Positions 37,484 through 46,868 are shown, numbered from the stretch's first letter. The stretch is 64,000 nt of DNA from Sphingomonas ginkgonis (GCF_003970925.1 NZ_RWJF01000001.1:1-64000); one strand, 5' to 3'. Numbers and translations: made by a program. The notes: generated by a model not told the origin, from the sequence alone.

Positions 37484-37819
37484 ATGGCCGATGCGGGTGT
37501 TCCGCGGAGCGGGAGCAATCTCGAGATGCATGGGGGAACGCTGACCCGTGCCGATCTCGGCGACGTCGTCCACCGGCGTCTGGGACTGAGCCGGGCGGAG
37601 AGCGCCGGGCTGGTCGAGCGGCTGCTCTACCACATGTGCCACGCCCTCTCGGAGGGCGAGAACGTCAAGATCTCGGGCTTCGGCAGCTTCATCCTGCGCG
37701 ACAAGGGCGAGCGGGTCGGCCGCAATCCCAAGACCGGGATCGAGGTGCCGATCGCCCCCCGCCGCGTCATGACCTTCCGCGCCAGTCAGATGATGCGCGA
37801 CAGGATCGCGCGCGGGTAG
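37484..37819 (+). CDS. ihfA: Integration host factor alpha subunit
   Basis: 111-residue nucleoid DNA-bending protein of the HU/IHF family. The body [23 protein letters not shown] and [13 protein letters not shown] covers the beta-arm. The ATG at 37484 follows GGCGGAGAATATT; it gives a slightly long Gly/Ser N-terminal extension compared with E. coli. An AT-rich gap of 113 bases precedes it and probably holds its promoter. The MerR gene follows 4 bases later, an arrangement known in alphaproteobacteria. Confidence 0.9.
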   Translation: MADAGVPRSGSNLEMHGGTLTRADLGDVVHRRLGLSRAESAGLVERLLYHMCHALSEGENVKISGFGSFILRDKGERVGRNPKTGIEVPIAPRRVMTFRASQMMRDRIARG

Positions 37820-37823
37820 CCGC

Positions 37824-38180
37824 GTGGTCGGCGTCGGCAAGGACCCGCAGGCTTTCCGGACCATCGGGGAGCTGGCGGAGGAACTCGGCGTCGCCCAGCA
37901 CATCCTGCGCTACTGGGAGACGAAGTTCCCGCTGCGTCCGCTGCAGCGCGCCGGCAATCGCCGCTACTATCGCCCCGCCGACATCGAGCTCGCGCGCCGC
38001 ATCCACCGCCTGCTGAACGAGCAGGGCTACACCATCCGCGGCGTTCAGAAGCTGCTCAAGGACGGCGGGGCCGAGCCCGAGGCGTCGCCCGCCGCGATCG
38101 AGCCGGCGGTCGCTCCCGGCACCAGCACCGACGACCTCCGCGCCATCCGCGCCGCGCTCGCCGAAGCGCTCGATTCCTAA
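37824..38180 (+). CDS. MerR family regulator
   Basis: 118-residue DNA-binding protein with the MerR winged helix (FRTIGELAEELGVAQHILRYWETKFPLRPLQRAGNRRYYRPADIEL). It lacks an effector-binding metal site; the C-terminus is short and Ala/Pro-rich. The arrangement behind ihfA resembles that of a widely conserved alphaproteobacterial MerR protein of unknown target. Start is GTG. Confidence 0.88.
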   Translation: MVGVGKDPQAFRTIGELAEELGVAQHILRYWETKFPLRPLQRAGNRRYYRPADIELARRIHRLLNEQGYTIRGVQKLLKDGGAEPEASPAAIEPAVAPGTSTDDLRAIRAALAEALDS

Positions 38181-38189
38181 GCTTCGAAT

Positions 38190-38213
38190 GCCCGCTCCTT
38201 TCAGGGAGTGGGA
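38190..38213. repeat. Small hairpin, possible transcript end
   Basis: CCCGCTCC (38190-38197) and GGAGTGGG (38205-38212) pair with one G-T position around a short loop, between the convergent merR and dinG genes. No T-run follows on either strand. Confidence 0.35.
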
Positions 38214-38231
38214 GGGTGACCCCGGCCCGAG

Positions 38232-40943
38232 CTAAGGCCCCACCGCCTCCCGCGCCGCCACCTCCTCGCCGACACTACCCCCGCGGAAGCCCCGCACCCG
38301 CGCGATCGCCTCGTCCAGCGGCACCCGCGACACCCGCACTCCCGCCGGGAAGGCCGAGAGCAGCCGCGACGGCATCGCCGCCGACAGGATCACGAACTGG
38401 CCGCGGTCGCCGTGCCGGCGGATAAGCCGGCCGAACGCCTGCGCCAGCCGCGCCTTGATCACCCGGTCGTCATAGGCCGAGCCGCCGCCCGCCATCCGCC
38501 GCGCCGCGTGCAGCACGGTCGGGCGCGGCCACGGCACCCGCTCCATCACCACCAGCCGCAGCGACTCGCCCGGCACGTCGACCCCGTCGCGCAGCGCGTC
38601 GGTCCCGAGCAGGCTGGCGCGCGGATCGTCGCGGAACATGTCGACCAGCGTTCCGGTGTCGATCGGGTCGACATGCTGGGCGAGCAGCGGCAGCCCCTCC
38701 CGCGCCAGCCGGTCCGCGATCCGGCTGTGCACCGCGCGCAGCCGCGAGATGGCGGTGAACAGCCCGAGCGTCCCGCCCCCCGCCGCCTCGATCAGCCGCG
38801 CATAGGCGCCGCTGAGCGCCGGCAGGTCCCCCTGCTTGACGTCGGTGACGACCAGCACCTCGGACGAGCCGCCATAGTCGAACGGGCTCTCCGCGGCGAA
38901 ATGCTCGACCGGCACCTGGAGGTGGCTCGCCCCGGTCCGCCCCTCGGCGCCGCTCCAGCCCTCCTCGCCCCCCCGCAGCGTCGCCGAGGTGACCAGCACC
39001 CCGCTCGCCGGGGCCAGCACCGCCTGGGCCAGCGGGCGAGTCGGGTCGAGCCAGCGGCGGTGGATCGCCACGTCATATTCGCGCCCCTCGACCCGATCGA
39101 CCGCCAGCCAGTCGACGAAATCGGGATCGCCGCTCCCCGCCACCCGCGCCAGCAGCGCGATCCACGCCGCCAGCGCGCCGCCGCGCCAGGTCAGCCCGGC
39201 GATCGCTCCCTCGACCCGCGCGCGGGCTTGCGCGTCGAGCCAGTCGGGCGCTTCCTCGAGCACCGCCTCCAGCCGTCGCCCGAGCGCCGCCAGCGGCCGC
39301 TGCAATCCTTCGAGCGCCTCCATCGCCGCGACCGACGCCGACACCAGCGCCGCGTCCGGCTCGGCCAGCTCGGTCTCCAGCCCATACCCCGCGTCCTGCG
39401 CCTTGGCCCTGGCGTAAACCGTGCCGCGCACCTCGGCGAGCAGATGCTCGAGCGACCCAAACGGGTCGTTCTCCGCCAGCCGTTGCAGCCAGCCGTCGCT
39501 CGGCAGATGCCGCGCCGCGTCGACCGCCGCGTCGAGCGCTTCGGCCCCCGGCTCGTCGTAGCTGCAGACGTCCATCAGTCGCGCCGCCAAGCCTCGCCGC
39601 CGCCCGCGCGAGCTCTTCTCCGGGCCGACGATCCAGCGCCTCAGCTCGATCATCTCCTGCCCGCCGAGCACCACCGCGAAGGTCGAATCCGACGCGTCGA
39701 ACAGGTGGTGACCCTCGTCGAACAGGATCCGCTCGGGCGGCCGCTGCATCCGCGCCCGCGCCGCGTTGACCATCACCAGCGCATGATTGGCGATCACCAG
39801 GTCGGCGTCCCGGCTCGCCCGCTCGGCGCGCTCGATGAAGCAGCGGCGGTAATGCGGGCAGCCGGCATAGACGCACTCGCCGCGGCGGTCGGTCAGCGCG
39901 GTCGCCCCGGCGCGGCGGAACAGGCTCGGCAGCCAGCCCGGCAAATCGCCGCCGACCATGTCGCCGTCCTTGCTGAACGCCGCCCAGCGCCCGACCAGCT
40001 GCGCGAGGATCGCCGCGCGGCCGGAGAAACTCCCCTGCAGCGCGTCCTCGAGGTTCAGGAGGCAGAGATAATTCTCCCGCCCCTTGCGCACGACGATCCG
40101 GCTCTTGCGCTCCTCCGCGTCGGGGAACAGCCGCGCCCCTTCCGCGTCGAGCTGCCGCTGCAGCGCCTTGGTATAGGTCGACACCCACACCGCGCCGCCC
40201 GCTTCCGCCGCCCACAGCGAGGCGGGCGCGAGATAGGCGAGCGTCTTGCCGATCCCCGTCCCCGCTTCCGCCAGCATCATTTTCGGCCCGTCGCGAAGCC
40301 GCGCCCCGAACACGCTGGTCGCCGCCGCCGCCATCGCCTGCTGCCCCTCGCGCGCCTCGGCACCCTGGCCGGTCAGAAGCCCGAGCCGCTGCTTCGCCTC
40401 CTCCTCGCCGATCCGAACGCTACGCGGGGGTGGCCGGTCGGCGCTCTTTTCCCATTGCGGCAGCCGCGACCACAGCATCCGCTCGCCGCGCTCGGGCCGC
40501 ACCAGCGTCATCCCGACCAGCGGCGCCCAGCCCCAACCAAGCCGGTGCAGCGTCGCGTTGCTGGTCCACGCCCCCTCGCGCTCGGCCCAGTCCCGGTTTG
40601 TCATCCCCTCAAGCAGCGCGCGCGCGATCCGCACCAGCAGCGCCGCCCCCTCCGCCTCGCCCGCCGGAGCCGCCAGCCCCACCGCGCGCGCCATCCCCGC
40701 CACGGTCGGCACCGCGAAGCGCGCCGGGTGGACGAAGGCGAACAGCTCGAGCAGGTCGAGCCCGGACAGCTCCGGATAGCCCAGCCGCTGCCCCACCAGC
40801 GGCGCGTTCAGGATGATGTGCGGGGTTTCCGCCGCCCGCGCGATCGCCTCGCCCCGAGCCACCGCGCGGACCTCGCCCAACCCGTCGACGAGCCAGATCC
40901 CGGCATGGGTGGCGTGGAGGGCGGGAAGTGGCGGCAGGGTCAC
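38232..40943 (-). CDS. DinG/XPD-type ATP-dependent DNA helicase
   Basis: 903-residue iron-sulfur helicase of superfamily 2. Walker A is AGTGIGKT and the DEAH box is DEGHHLF. Four cysteines (YLCLLN, ECVYAGCPH and RRCFIE) lie between them as expected for a 4Fe-4S domain. The N-terminal ~200 residues add a nuclease- or regulatory-like extension (PALHATHAGIWLVDG). Expected role is unwinding damaged or R-loop DNA. The GTG at 40943 was chosen before the first conserved block; the longer open frame adds an Arg-rich stretch. Confidence 0.88.
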   Translation of the reverse strand: MTLPPLPALHATHAGIWLVDGLGEVRAVARGEAIARAAETPHIILNAPLVGQRLGYPELSGLDLLELFAFVHPARFAVPTVAGMARAVGLAAPAGEAEGAALLVRIARALLEGMTNRDWAEREGAWTSNATLHRLGWGWAPLVGMTLVRPERGERMLWSRLPQWEKSADRPPPRSVRIGEEEAKQRLGLLTGQGAEAREGQQAMAAAATSVFGARLRDGPKMMLAEAGTGIGKTLAYLAPASLWAAEAGGAVWVSTYTKALQRQLDAEGARLFPDAEERKSRIVVRKGRENYLCLLNLEDALQGSFSGRAAILAQLVGRWAAFSKDGDMVGGDLPGWLPSLFRRAGATALTDRRGECVYAGCPHYRRCFIERAERASRDADLVIANHALVMVNAARARMQRPPERILFDEGHHLFDASDSTFAVVLGGQEMIELRRWIVGPEKSSRGRRRGLAARLMDVCSYDEPGAEALDAAVDAARHLPSDGWLQRLAENDPFGSLEHLLAEVRGTVYARAKAQDAGYGLETELAEPDAALVSASVAAMEALEGLQRPLAALGRRLEAVLEEAPDWLDAQARARVEGAIAGLTWRGGALAAWIALLARVAGSGDPDFVDWLAVDRVEGREYDVAIHRRWLDPTRPLAQAVLAPASGVLVTSATLRGGEEGWSGAEGRTGASHLQVPVEHFAAESPFDYGGSSEVLVVTDVKQGDLPALSGAYARLIEAAGGGTLGLFTAISRLRAVHSRIADRLAREGLPLLAQHVDPIDTGTLVDMFRDDPRASLLGTDALRDGVDVPGESLRLVVMERVPWPRPTVLHAARRMAGGGSAYDDRVIKARLAQAFGRLIRRHGDRGQFVILSAAMPSRLLSAFPAGVRVSRVPLDEAIARVRGFRGGSVGEEVAAREAVGP

Positions 40944-41126
40944 CCGCCGGAAATGGGCTGCCCGGAACGAATTGGCAACGGCGATCCTGCGGCCGCTCGG
41001 CAATCGCCGGCCGGCGCCCCGCCTTGCCGCCAGGCGACGCGTTCCCCCGCGTCTCCTTTTTGAACGCTCGAGCCCCAGCCGCGTTGGCGTGCTTGACAAG
41101 GCAAGACCGCGTGCATCATCCCGGGT

Positions 41127-41142
41127 TTAACTCCGGGTAAAC
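41127..41142. promoter_or_regulatory. Near-consensus CtrA-type site
   Basis: TTAA-N7-TAAAC 23 bases upstream of the gene at 41165. One position differs from TTAA-N7-TTAAC, the CtrA site known from alphaproteobacteria. It also forms part of a small CCCGG/CCGGG hairpin. Confidence 0.35.
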
Positions 41143-41164
41143 ACCAGCGTTAGGGAACACCGCC

Positions 41165-41983
41165 GTGAAGGATCTCATCGGACGGACCAGCAAGGCGCTC
41201 GGCGTCGACGACCAGGTCATGCCGCTGGTCGAGAAGATGCGGGCCTTCCGCGACCGCAAGAAGGTGCAGGAGGCGCACCGCTCGGTCGAGCAGGCGTGGG
41301 TCGACCCGCGCATCCGCTTCCCCGCCTACGCCTCGATGGACCGGTTCATCGACGTCGACCGCCTCCGCGCGCTCGAGCCCGTGCTGCGCGAAAAGCTCGC
41401 CCCGCGCCAGCAGGACGACGGCAAGTTCTGGACCGGCCCCTACACGCTCGACCTGCTCGACAACCGCATGGCCGGCTCGCGCCTCGTCGAACTGTCGAAG
41501 AACAGGCGCGGGACCAGCTCGGAATATGCCGACCTCGACAAGGCCGAGCTGTGGGAAGTGTCCGAGCACGCCGCCGCCTTCCCCGAGGTGATGGACTTCA
41601 TCGCCACCATGCCGTTCAAGTCGGTCGGCCGGATGCTCATCATGTACGACTTCAACGGTAAGCGCGTGCCGGCGCACCGCGACCATGACCGGACCGAGCA
41701 GGTCCACGACTTCATCTGGTTCCGCCCCAACCTCAAGAAGCCCTTTTTCGTGATGGACAGGCAGAGCGGCGAGAAGAAATATTTCGAGGGCTACAGCGCC
41801 TGGTTCGACACGGTGAACCAGTTCCACGGCGCCGACGCGGTCGAGGGATTCTCGATCAGCCTACGGGTCGACGGCGTCTTCACCGACGAGCTGCGCGCGC
41901 TGATCCCCGTCCCCGACCGGAATCTCGCCTCCACCTCCGCCCTGTGGGCCTGCACCGGCGACCGGGCGGCGACCAGCCACTGA
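41165..41983 (+). CDS. Predicted Fe(II)/2-oxoglutarate oxygenase, aspartyl hydroxylase-like
   Basis: 272 residues. The C-terminal half fits a double-stranded beta-helix oxygenase: a possible iron triad at His171-x-Asp173 (VPAHRDHD) and His221 (NQFHGA), with a 2-oxoglutarate-binding Arg at 234 (ISLRVDG). The segment FEGYSAWFDTVNQFHGAD resembles the FDDSFEH region of aspartyl/asparaginyl beta-hydroxylases. The N-terminal third is helical and charged (RDRKKVQEAHRSVEQAW). The start is GTG. Substrate is unknown; it could be a protein or a sugar-linked molecule. Confidence 0.7.
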   Translation: MKDLIGRTSKALGVDDQVMPLVEKMRAFRDRKKVQEAHRSVEQAWVDPRIRFPAYASMDRFIDVDRLRALEPVLREKLAPRQQDDGKFWTGPYTLDLLDNRMAGSRLVELSKNRRGTSSEYADLDKAELWEVSEHAAAFPEVMDFIATMPFKSVGRMLIMYDFNGKRVPAHRDHDRTEQVHDFIWFRPNLKKPFFVMDRQSGEKKYFEGYSAWFDTVNQFHGADAVEGFSISLRVDGVFTDELRALIPVPDRNLASTSALWACTGDRAATSH

Positions 41984-42118
41984 GGCCTCGGCAGCCGTCC
42001 TGGCGCCAGCCGAACCGCGGCACCTTTCCTGAGCGGCAGCAGGCGCGCGAAGCGCTACGACCATAATTGGCTGCGGCTTCGGATGGATAGCGGACGTCGA
42101 CCTGACTACGAGAACTGA

Positions 42119-42424
42119 ATGGCACGCAACTTCTGGCAACAGCTCGGCGATCACCTCGGCGTCCAGGTCATCTCACCATTTGTATTCCAGGGAGGCCTAG
42201 GTCCAGTGGAGTTCACAGCACTGCTGACACAGTTCGGTGCTCCTCGGGGGATGGTGGTCGATGGTGACCTCGGCGTTATCGACGCCCACACTGACGCGCT
42301 TTTGAACGCGGGCTACGGATACTCATGTTGCGAGGGCGGCGACTACAATGAGGCGGAACCGTCCCTAGACATGCTCCGCGACTGGGAATGGTCTAGTGAA
42401 ACAGCAAAGCCAGTTTGGCTCTAG
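42119..42424 (+). CDS. Orphan hypothetical protein, lower GC
   Basis: 101 residues without signal peptide or membrane helix, rich in aromatic and acidic residues (GYSCCEGGDYNEAEPSL, DWEWSSETAKPVWL). Codon choice is less GC-biased than the neighbours. No family was recognised. The flanking intervals (about 135 and 210 bases) hold no clear genes. Its composition and isolation suggest recent acquisition. Confidence 0.5.
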   Translation: MARNFWQQLGDHLGVQVISPFVFQGGLGPVEFTALLTQFGAPRGMVVDGDLGVIDAHTDALLNAGYGYSCCEGGDYNEAEPSLDMLRDWEWSSETAKPVWL

Positions 42425-42634
42425 ATGAATGCCCACAATAGGCGGTAGCCGGACATAGCGACCGGCAAGGAGACCGACCGGTTGAAGGGGCAACCGCTGG
42501 CGGTCGAGCAGCGCGCGGCCGATCCGCCACTGCGGCATGTCGGTCAGACCGGGATTAGCTGAAGCAACCCCGCTCCCCGGTTGAAAGAGGGAAGGAAACG
42601 AAGCGCTGGGGCGGGAGGCCGGGCCACACCACCC

Positions 42635-42661
42635 GTCATGCTGAACTGGTTTCAGCACCCA
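42635..42661. repeat. Short dispersed palindromic repeat, GTCATGCTGAACT family (copy 3)
   Basis: The 27-base unit (GTCATGCTGAAC...TTTCAGCACCCA) differs from the other copies at one central base. It forms the 3' end of the acyltransferase gene: the stop codon and last residues (GAETSSA) are read from it on the minus strand. Confidence 0.8.
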
Positions 42662-43814
42662 CTTCGCTGCCACGGCGTGCCAGCAGGCGGGCGCTCAGCA
42701 TCCGCCGCACCGGGATGTCGTAGAGCCGGAGGCTGGCGTAAGCGAGCGCCACTGAGGCGACGAACACTCCGGCGCCGACCAGCGCACCCTCCGCACCGGG
42801 CACCTTCCGGTCCACGACCCAGCCGGTGTAGATGTAAATCAGCGGATAATGTGTGATGTAGAGCGGGTAGGAGAGATCGCCGAAGAAGCGGGCGACCCGG
42901 ATCGACGCGCCCTCCTCGCGCTTCTCGCCCGCGCCGATCGCCACGATCAGCGGGAACAGAAGAATAATGCAGCCCGCCTCGTACAGCCCGTTAAGCCAGA
43001 GATGTTCGGTCCCGCCGATCCGTGGCAGCGAGAGGGAGACGACCAGCAGCAGGCTGCACAGGAGGAAGGCGTGGCGGACCACGATGCGGGTTCCCAGCCG
43101 CATCAGCAGCACTCCGGCGAAGAAGGGAAACAGGACTCGCGACAGGCCGATCTGGATCCCGCTCGCATCCAGCGCCCAGCCGCCGATCAGGTCGCCGCGG
43201 GCTCCGAACACCGCCAGGCCGACAAGCGCCGCGCCCCCGACCGCGACCAGGATGCCCAGCCCGCGGTTGGAGAGCTTCCGGACCCCCACGGCATAGAGGA
43301 TGTTCGCGACATATTCGTAGAACAGCGACCACGCCGGCCCGTTGAGCGGATAGATTTCGTCCCAGCCGCGGATATCGGCCGACTTGGGCAGCGGGATCAT
43401 CAGCGCGCCGAGCAGCATGACGAGCAGCACCTGTCCCGTCGAGGCTCCCGCTACCTTGGGAAAGACCGAGAAGTCCTGGAACCAGAACAACGCCGCGCCG
43501 ATCAGGCTGCCGAGGACGATCATCGGCTGCAGACGGATCAGGCGACGCTTGTAGAAGCCCCACTGCGTCATCCGCCCCCACCGGTCGTCGTAGGCGTAGG
43601 CGATCACGAACCCCGACAGGAGGAAGAAGAAGTCGACCGCGAGATAGCCGTGGTTGATGATCTGCTTCTGGGGGTCGTTGTCGGCATAGGCCTCGAACAG
43701 GTGGAACACGACCACCAGAAGCGAGGCGACGCCGCGGAGCCCGTCGAGCACGACATAATGGCTCTTCCCCGGCGCTACCGCCGAGGTCGAGGTTGCTGCC
43801 GACGAATCATCCAT
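42636..43814 (-). CDS. Acyltransferase family 3 membrane protein
   Basis: 392-residue OafA/YrhL-like O-acyltransferase with about ten membrane helices and the hallmark YVVLDGLRGVASLLVVVFHLFEAY (conserved His) near the N-terminus. Such enzymes add acetyl or other acyl groups to surface polysaccharides. It stands alone; its last residues and stop codon come from a dispersed repeat, so the original C-terminus has probably been replaced. Confidence 0.9.
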   Translation of the reverse strand: MDDSSAATSTSAVAPGKSHYVVLDGLRGVASLLVVVFHLFEAYADNDPQKQIINHGYLAVDFFFLLSGFVIAYAYDDRWGRMTQWGFYKRRLIRLQPMIVLGSLIGAALFWFQDFSVFPKVAGASTGQVLLVMLLGALMIPLPKSADIRGWDEIYPLNGPAWSLFYEYVANILYAVGVRKLSNRGLGILVAVGGAALVGLAVFGARGDLIGGWALDASGIQIGLSRVLFPFFAGVLLMRLGTRIVVRHAFLLCSLLLVVSLSLPRIGGTEHLWLNGLYEAGCIILLFPLIVAIGAGEKREEGASIRVARFFGDLSYPLYITHYPLIYIYTGWVVDRKVPGAEGALVGAGVFVASVALAYASLRLYDIPVRRMLSARLLARRGSEVGAETSSA

Positions 43815-43954
43815 GGTGCGAGCGCCCCTGCCTTACCCCTCCTCCCATGGCAGTCGCGGGCGCATCCGCCCAGTGGCGATCGCAGCGGGCGCGTCGACGA
43901 ACGCGCAGGATGTCGGAAAGAGCGCCGTCGGACAGGCGGTCGGGCGTGGGCCGA

Positions 43955-44131
43955 TCAGCCCGATTCCCTGACCCGCTCGCGCTGCCACAGCAGCATTGCC
44001 AGGATGCCGCACAGGACACCGGCGAGGCTCAGGCCGATGGGGATCCAGCGGTTGATGTGCGCCGAATCGACGATCAGGCTGGCGAGGACGAAACCGAGGC
44101 AGGCGAGTTGCGCTGCAGGCACGCGGGACAT
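43955..44131 (-). CDS. Small two-helix membrane protein
   Basis: 58 residues from an ATG at 44131 preceded by GGAGGGTCGCCA. Two hydrophobic helices (AQLACLGFVLASLIV and IGLSLAGVLCGILAMLLW) and a charged C-terminus (QRERVRESG). The longer open frame lacks a comparable ribosome binding site. Function unknown. Confidence 0.6.
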   Translation of the reverse strand: MSRVPAAQLACLGFVLASLIVDSAHINRWIPIGLSLAGVLCGILAMLLWQRERVRESG

Positions 44132-44213
44132 TGGCGACCCTCCGTCTGAGGACCGCGAGCTTACGGGGAAGCCGGCCTTCCTGTCCATCCGGGCGCCCGG
44201 CCTGGCGCGCCGG

Positions 44214-44732
44214 CTAGAACAGCCAGGCCAGTCCCAGCCCGATCAGCGTCCAGGCGCCGACCGCCAGCCCGGTCACCAGCATCACGCTGGCGCGCAGCGG
44301 GATCCGGTCGTCGGCGGCGGCGGGCTCGGCCTGCGCGGCGGCGATCCGCTGGCGCACCGAGTCGAACGTCTCGCCATCGACGATCGCCCGCTCGAACGGG
44401 CTCTGCAGCACCGCCGCGCTGATCGCGGCCGAGGTGATGCTCTGGCGGAACTCGCAGCCGAAGAAGCGGCCGCTGCTCCACACCACCCGCGCCTCGCTCG
44501 GGCCGCGTTCGGGGATGTCGACGACCAGCGTCTCGCCGATCGTCAGCTCGCGCGCGGTCTCGATCAGCAGTCCGGTCGGCGACAGGTCGCGGATGAGGAT
44601 CTCCGTCTCGTCGTCGGAGAGGACCGAGCCCAGCCGGAGCGGACGCCGCTCCGCCGTGCGCCGGCTGCCGCCCTTCGCCGCCGAGGGGCTTTCGACCTCG
44701 GGGGTCGAGCCGGCACGCTTGGAAGCACTCAT
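44214..44732 (-). CDS. PilZ domain protein with C-terminal membrane helix
   Basis: 172 residues. The c-di-GMP-binding PilZ pattern is present: RRTAERR (RxxxR) and DLSPTGLLIE (DxSxxG), followed by a beta-barrel segment (ARVVWSSGRFFGCEF). A C-terminal hydrophobic helix (ASVMLVTGLAVGAWTLIGLGLAWLF) would anchor it to the membrane. It probably senses c-di-GMP at the membrane; no diguanylate cyclase is in the window. Confidence 0.85.
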   Translation of the reverse strand: MSASKRAGSTPEVESPSAAKGGSRRTAERRPLRLGSVLSDDETEILIRDLSPTGLLIETARELTIGETLVVDIPERGPSEARVVWSSGRFFGCEFRQSITSAAISAAVLQSPFERAIVDGETFDSVRQRIAAAQAEPAAADDRIPLRASVMLVTGLAVGAWTLIGLGLAWLF

Positions 44733-44847
44733 GAAGCCAGCGATGAACGGAAAATCTTAACGATCCGTTGAAGCTGGCCCCGATCCGGCGATCCCGATCG
44801 CGCGCCGCCCCTTGCCTTCGCACCTGCGAACAGACATTCGGGCGGGG

Positions 44848-46434
44848 ATGACCGACGACGCGCTCCGCTCCGCCGCCCTCACCTCCAAGGCCTGGCCGTT
44901 CGAGGAAGCGCGCAAGCTCATGAAGCGCTGGCCCGACGGCAAGCCCGGCGGCGAGCCGATGGTCTTTGAGACCGGCTACGGCCCCTCGGGCCTCCCCCAC
45001 ATCGGCACTTTCACCGAGGTGCTCCGCACCACCTGGGTCCGCCGCGCCTACGAGACCCTGACCGGCGGCGCGCCCACGCGCCTGATCGCCTTCAGCGACG
45101 ACATGGACGGGCTGCGCAAGGTCCCCGACAACGTCCCCAACCCCGCGCTGTTGCAGGAAGCGCTCGGCAAGCCGCTGACGAAGGTCCCCGACCCGTTCGG
45201 CTGTCACGAGAGCTTCGCGCATCACAACAACGCGCTGCTCCGCTCCTTCCTCGACCGCTTCGGCTTCGATTATGAGTTTCTCTCGGCCAGCGACTGCTAT
45301 TCGTCCGGCCGCTTCGACCCGACGCTCCGCTCCGTCCTCGCGCACTTCGACGAGATCATGGGCGTCATGCTCCCGACCCTGCGCGAGGAGCGGCGGCAGA
45401 CCTATTCGCCCGTCCTCCCCGTCTCGCCCTCGACCGGCCGCGTCCTCCAGGTCCCGGTCCGCGTCGTCGACGCGGCGGCCGGCACCATCGCCTTCACCGA
45501 CGAGGACGGCAGCGAAGTTACCCAGTCGGCGCTCGGCGGCATGGCCAAGCTCCAGTGGAAGGTCGACTGGGCGATGCGCTGGGTCGCGCTTGGCGTCGAT
45601 TACGAGATGGCGGGCAAGGACCTCATCGACAGCGTCGTCCAGTCGGGCAAGATCGCCCGGGTGCTTGGGCAACGCCCGCCCGAGGGCTTCAACTACGAGA
45701 TGTTCCTCGACGAGAAGGGCGAGAAGATCAGCAAGTCCAAGGGCAATGGCCTCGGGCTCGAGGACTGGCTGACCTACGGCAGCGAGGATAGCCTCGCCTT
45801 CTATCTCTACCGCGAGCCAAAGAAGGCCAAGAGCCTCCACCTCGGCCTCATTCCGCGCGCGGTCGACGACTATTGGCAGTTCCGCGAGAAGTGGCCCGAC
45901 CAGCCGCCCGAGCAGAAGCTCGGCAATCCGGTCCACCACATCCACGAGGGGAAGGTCCCCGCCTCGACCCTGCCGCTCAGCTTCGGGCTGCTGCTCAACC
46001 TCACCAGCCTGCCCGGAGTCGCCGACAAGGACACCGCCTGGAAGTTCGTCCGCCGCTACCAGCCCGACCTTTCGCCCGAAGCGAACCCGGAGCTCGACGA
46101 GCTGATCGGCCTCGCCGTCAACTACGCCCGCGACTTCGTCGTCCCGACGCTGAAGCGCCGCCGGCCAGTCGGAATGGAAATCGAGGCGCTCAACGAACTC
46201 GACGGCATGCTCGCCGTGCTGCCCGCCGACGCCAGCGCCGACGAGATCCAGAACCAGGTGTTCGAGATCGGCAAGCGCCAGCCCTTCGAGTCGCTCCGCC
46301 ACTGGTTTCAGGCGCTCTACGAAACGCTGCTCGGCTCGCCGCAGGGTCCCCGCATGGGCAGCTTCATCGCGCTCTACGGCATCGACAACAGCCGCCACCT
46401 GATCGCCCAGGCCCTCGCCAGCGCGGAAGGCTGA
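44848..46434 (+). CDS. lysS: Lysine--tRNA ligase, class I
   Basis: 528-residue aminoacyl-tRNA synthetase of the archaeal/alphaproteobacterial class I type. The HIGH motif appears as PSGLPHIGTF and KMSKS as EKISKSKGNGLGLEDW; the C-terminal helical domain follows. The ATG at 44848 (MTDDALRSAALTSKAWPFEEA) is preferred to one 12 codons upstream. Most bacteria use the unrelated class II enzyme; class I is a known feature of Alphaproteobacteria. Confidence 0.92.
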   Translation: MTDDALRSAALTSKAWPFEEARKLMKRWPDGKPGGEPMVFETGYGPSGLPHIGTFTEVLRTTWVRRAYETLTGGAPTRLIAFSDDMDGLRKVPDNVPNPALLQEALGKPLTKVPDPFGCHESFAHHNNALLRSFLDRFGFDYEFLSASDCYSSGRFDPTLRSVLAHFDEIMGVMLPTLREERRQTYSPVLPVSPSTGRVLQVPVRVVDAAAGTIAFTDEDGSEVTQSALGGMAKLQWKVDWAMRWVALGVDYEMAGKDLIDSVVQSGKIARVLGQRPPEGFNYEMFLDEKGEKISKSKGNGLGLEDWLTYGSEDSLAFYLYREPKKAKSLHLGLIPRAVDDYWQFREKWPDQPPEQKLGNPVHHIHEGKVPASTLPLSFGLLLNLTSLPGVADKDTAWKFVRRYQPDLSPEANPELDELIGLAVNYARDFVVPTLKRRRPVGMEIEALNELDGMLAVLPADASADEIQNQVFEIGKRQPFESLRHWFQALYETLLGSPQGPRMGSFIALYGIDNSRHLIAQALASAEG

Positions 46435-46532
46435 CGCGGGCCGCGCGGCCTGTCGCCGGAATGCATCAGGGCGGCGACCAGTCGCTTGAGCGGCTTTGCT
46501 TTTCCGCGCCGACGCCCCCACCTTCGGGAGCG

Positions 46533-46868
46533 ATGAGCAAACGGAAAGACGTGGTCCCGCCGGAGCCGCGGGCCGAGCGTGCCTGGACTCGCGTGGAGGA
46601 TTATACCGACCCCCGCGCGAGCTTCCGGCGCTATGCGTCGCGCGCGCGCCGGCGGGTCACGCCCGGTCGCGAACCGGCCGCTCCGCGCTTCAGCCTCGGC
46701 ACCCTGCCGTTCGTCGTCCTCATCGTGCTGCTGGCGGTGCTCGCCGTCGGCATCTTCGTGTCCGCCATCCCGACCCGCGAAACCTTCCGCGCGCCCGAGC
46801 CGCGGCGCGAGCAGGGCACCGCGCCGCCGGGCTGGCTGCGCCGCGCCGGGATCACGCCCGACCGCTAG
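46533..46868 (+). CDS. Small single-pass membrane protein
   Basis: 111 residues: an Arg-rich cytoplasmic N-terminus (ASRARRRVTPGREP), one membrane helix (FVVLIVLLAVLAVGIFVSAI) and a Pro/Arg-rich tail. CGGGAG lies close upstream of the ATG. Its stop overlaps by four bases the stop of the convergent small basic peptide. No family was recognised. Confidence 0.7.
   Translation: MSKRKDVVPPEPRAERAWTRVEDYTDPRASFRRYASRARRRVTPGREPAAPRFSLGTLPFVVLIVLLAVLAVGIFVSAIPTRETFRAPEPRREQGTAPPGWLRRAGITPDR

Noticed and set aside
38412..41063. 883-residue open frame antisense to the DinG-type helicase
   Set aside because: Third-position GC bias keeps antisense frames open; the translation is Arg/Pro/His-rich without domains, and the opposite strand has a convincing helicase.
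44161..46521. 786-residue open frame antisense to lysS
   Set aside because: Same shadow effect; the plus strand carries a full class I LysRS with both signature motifs.
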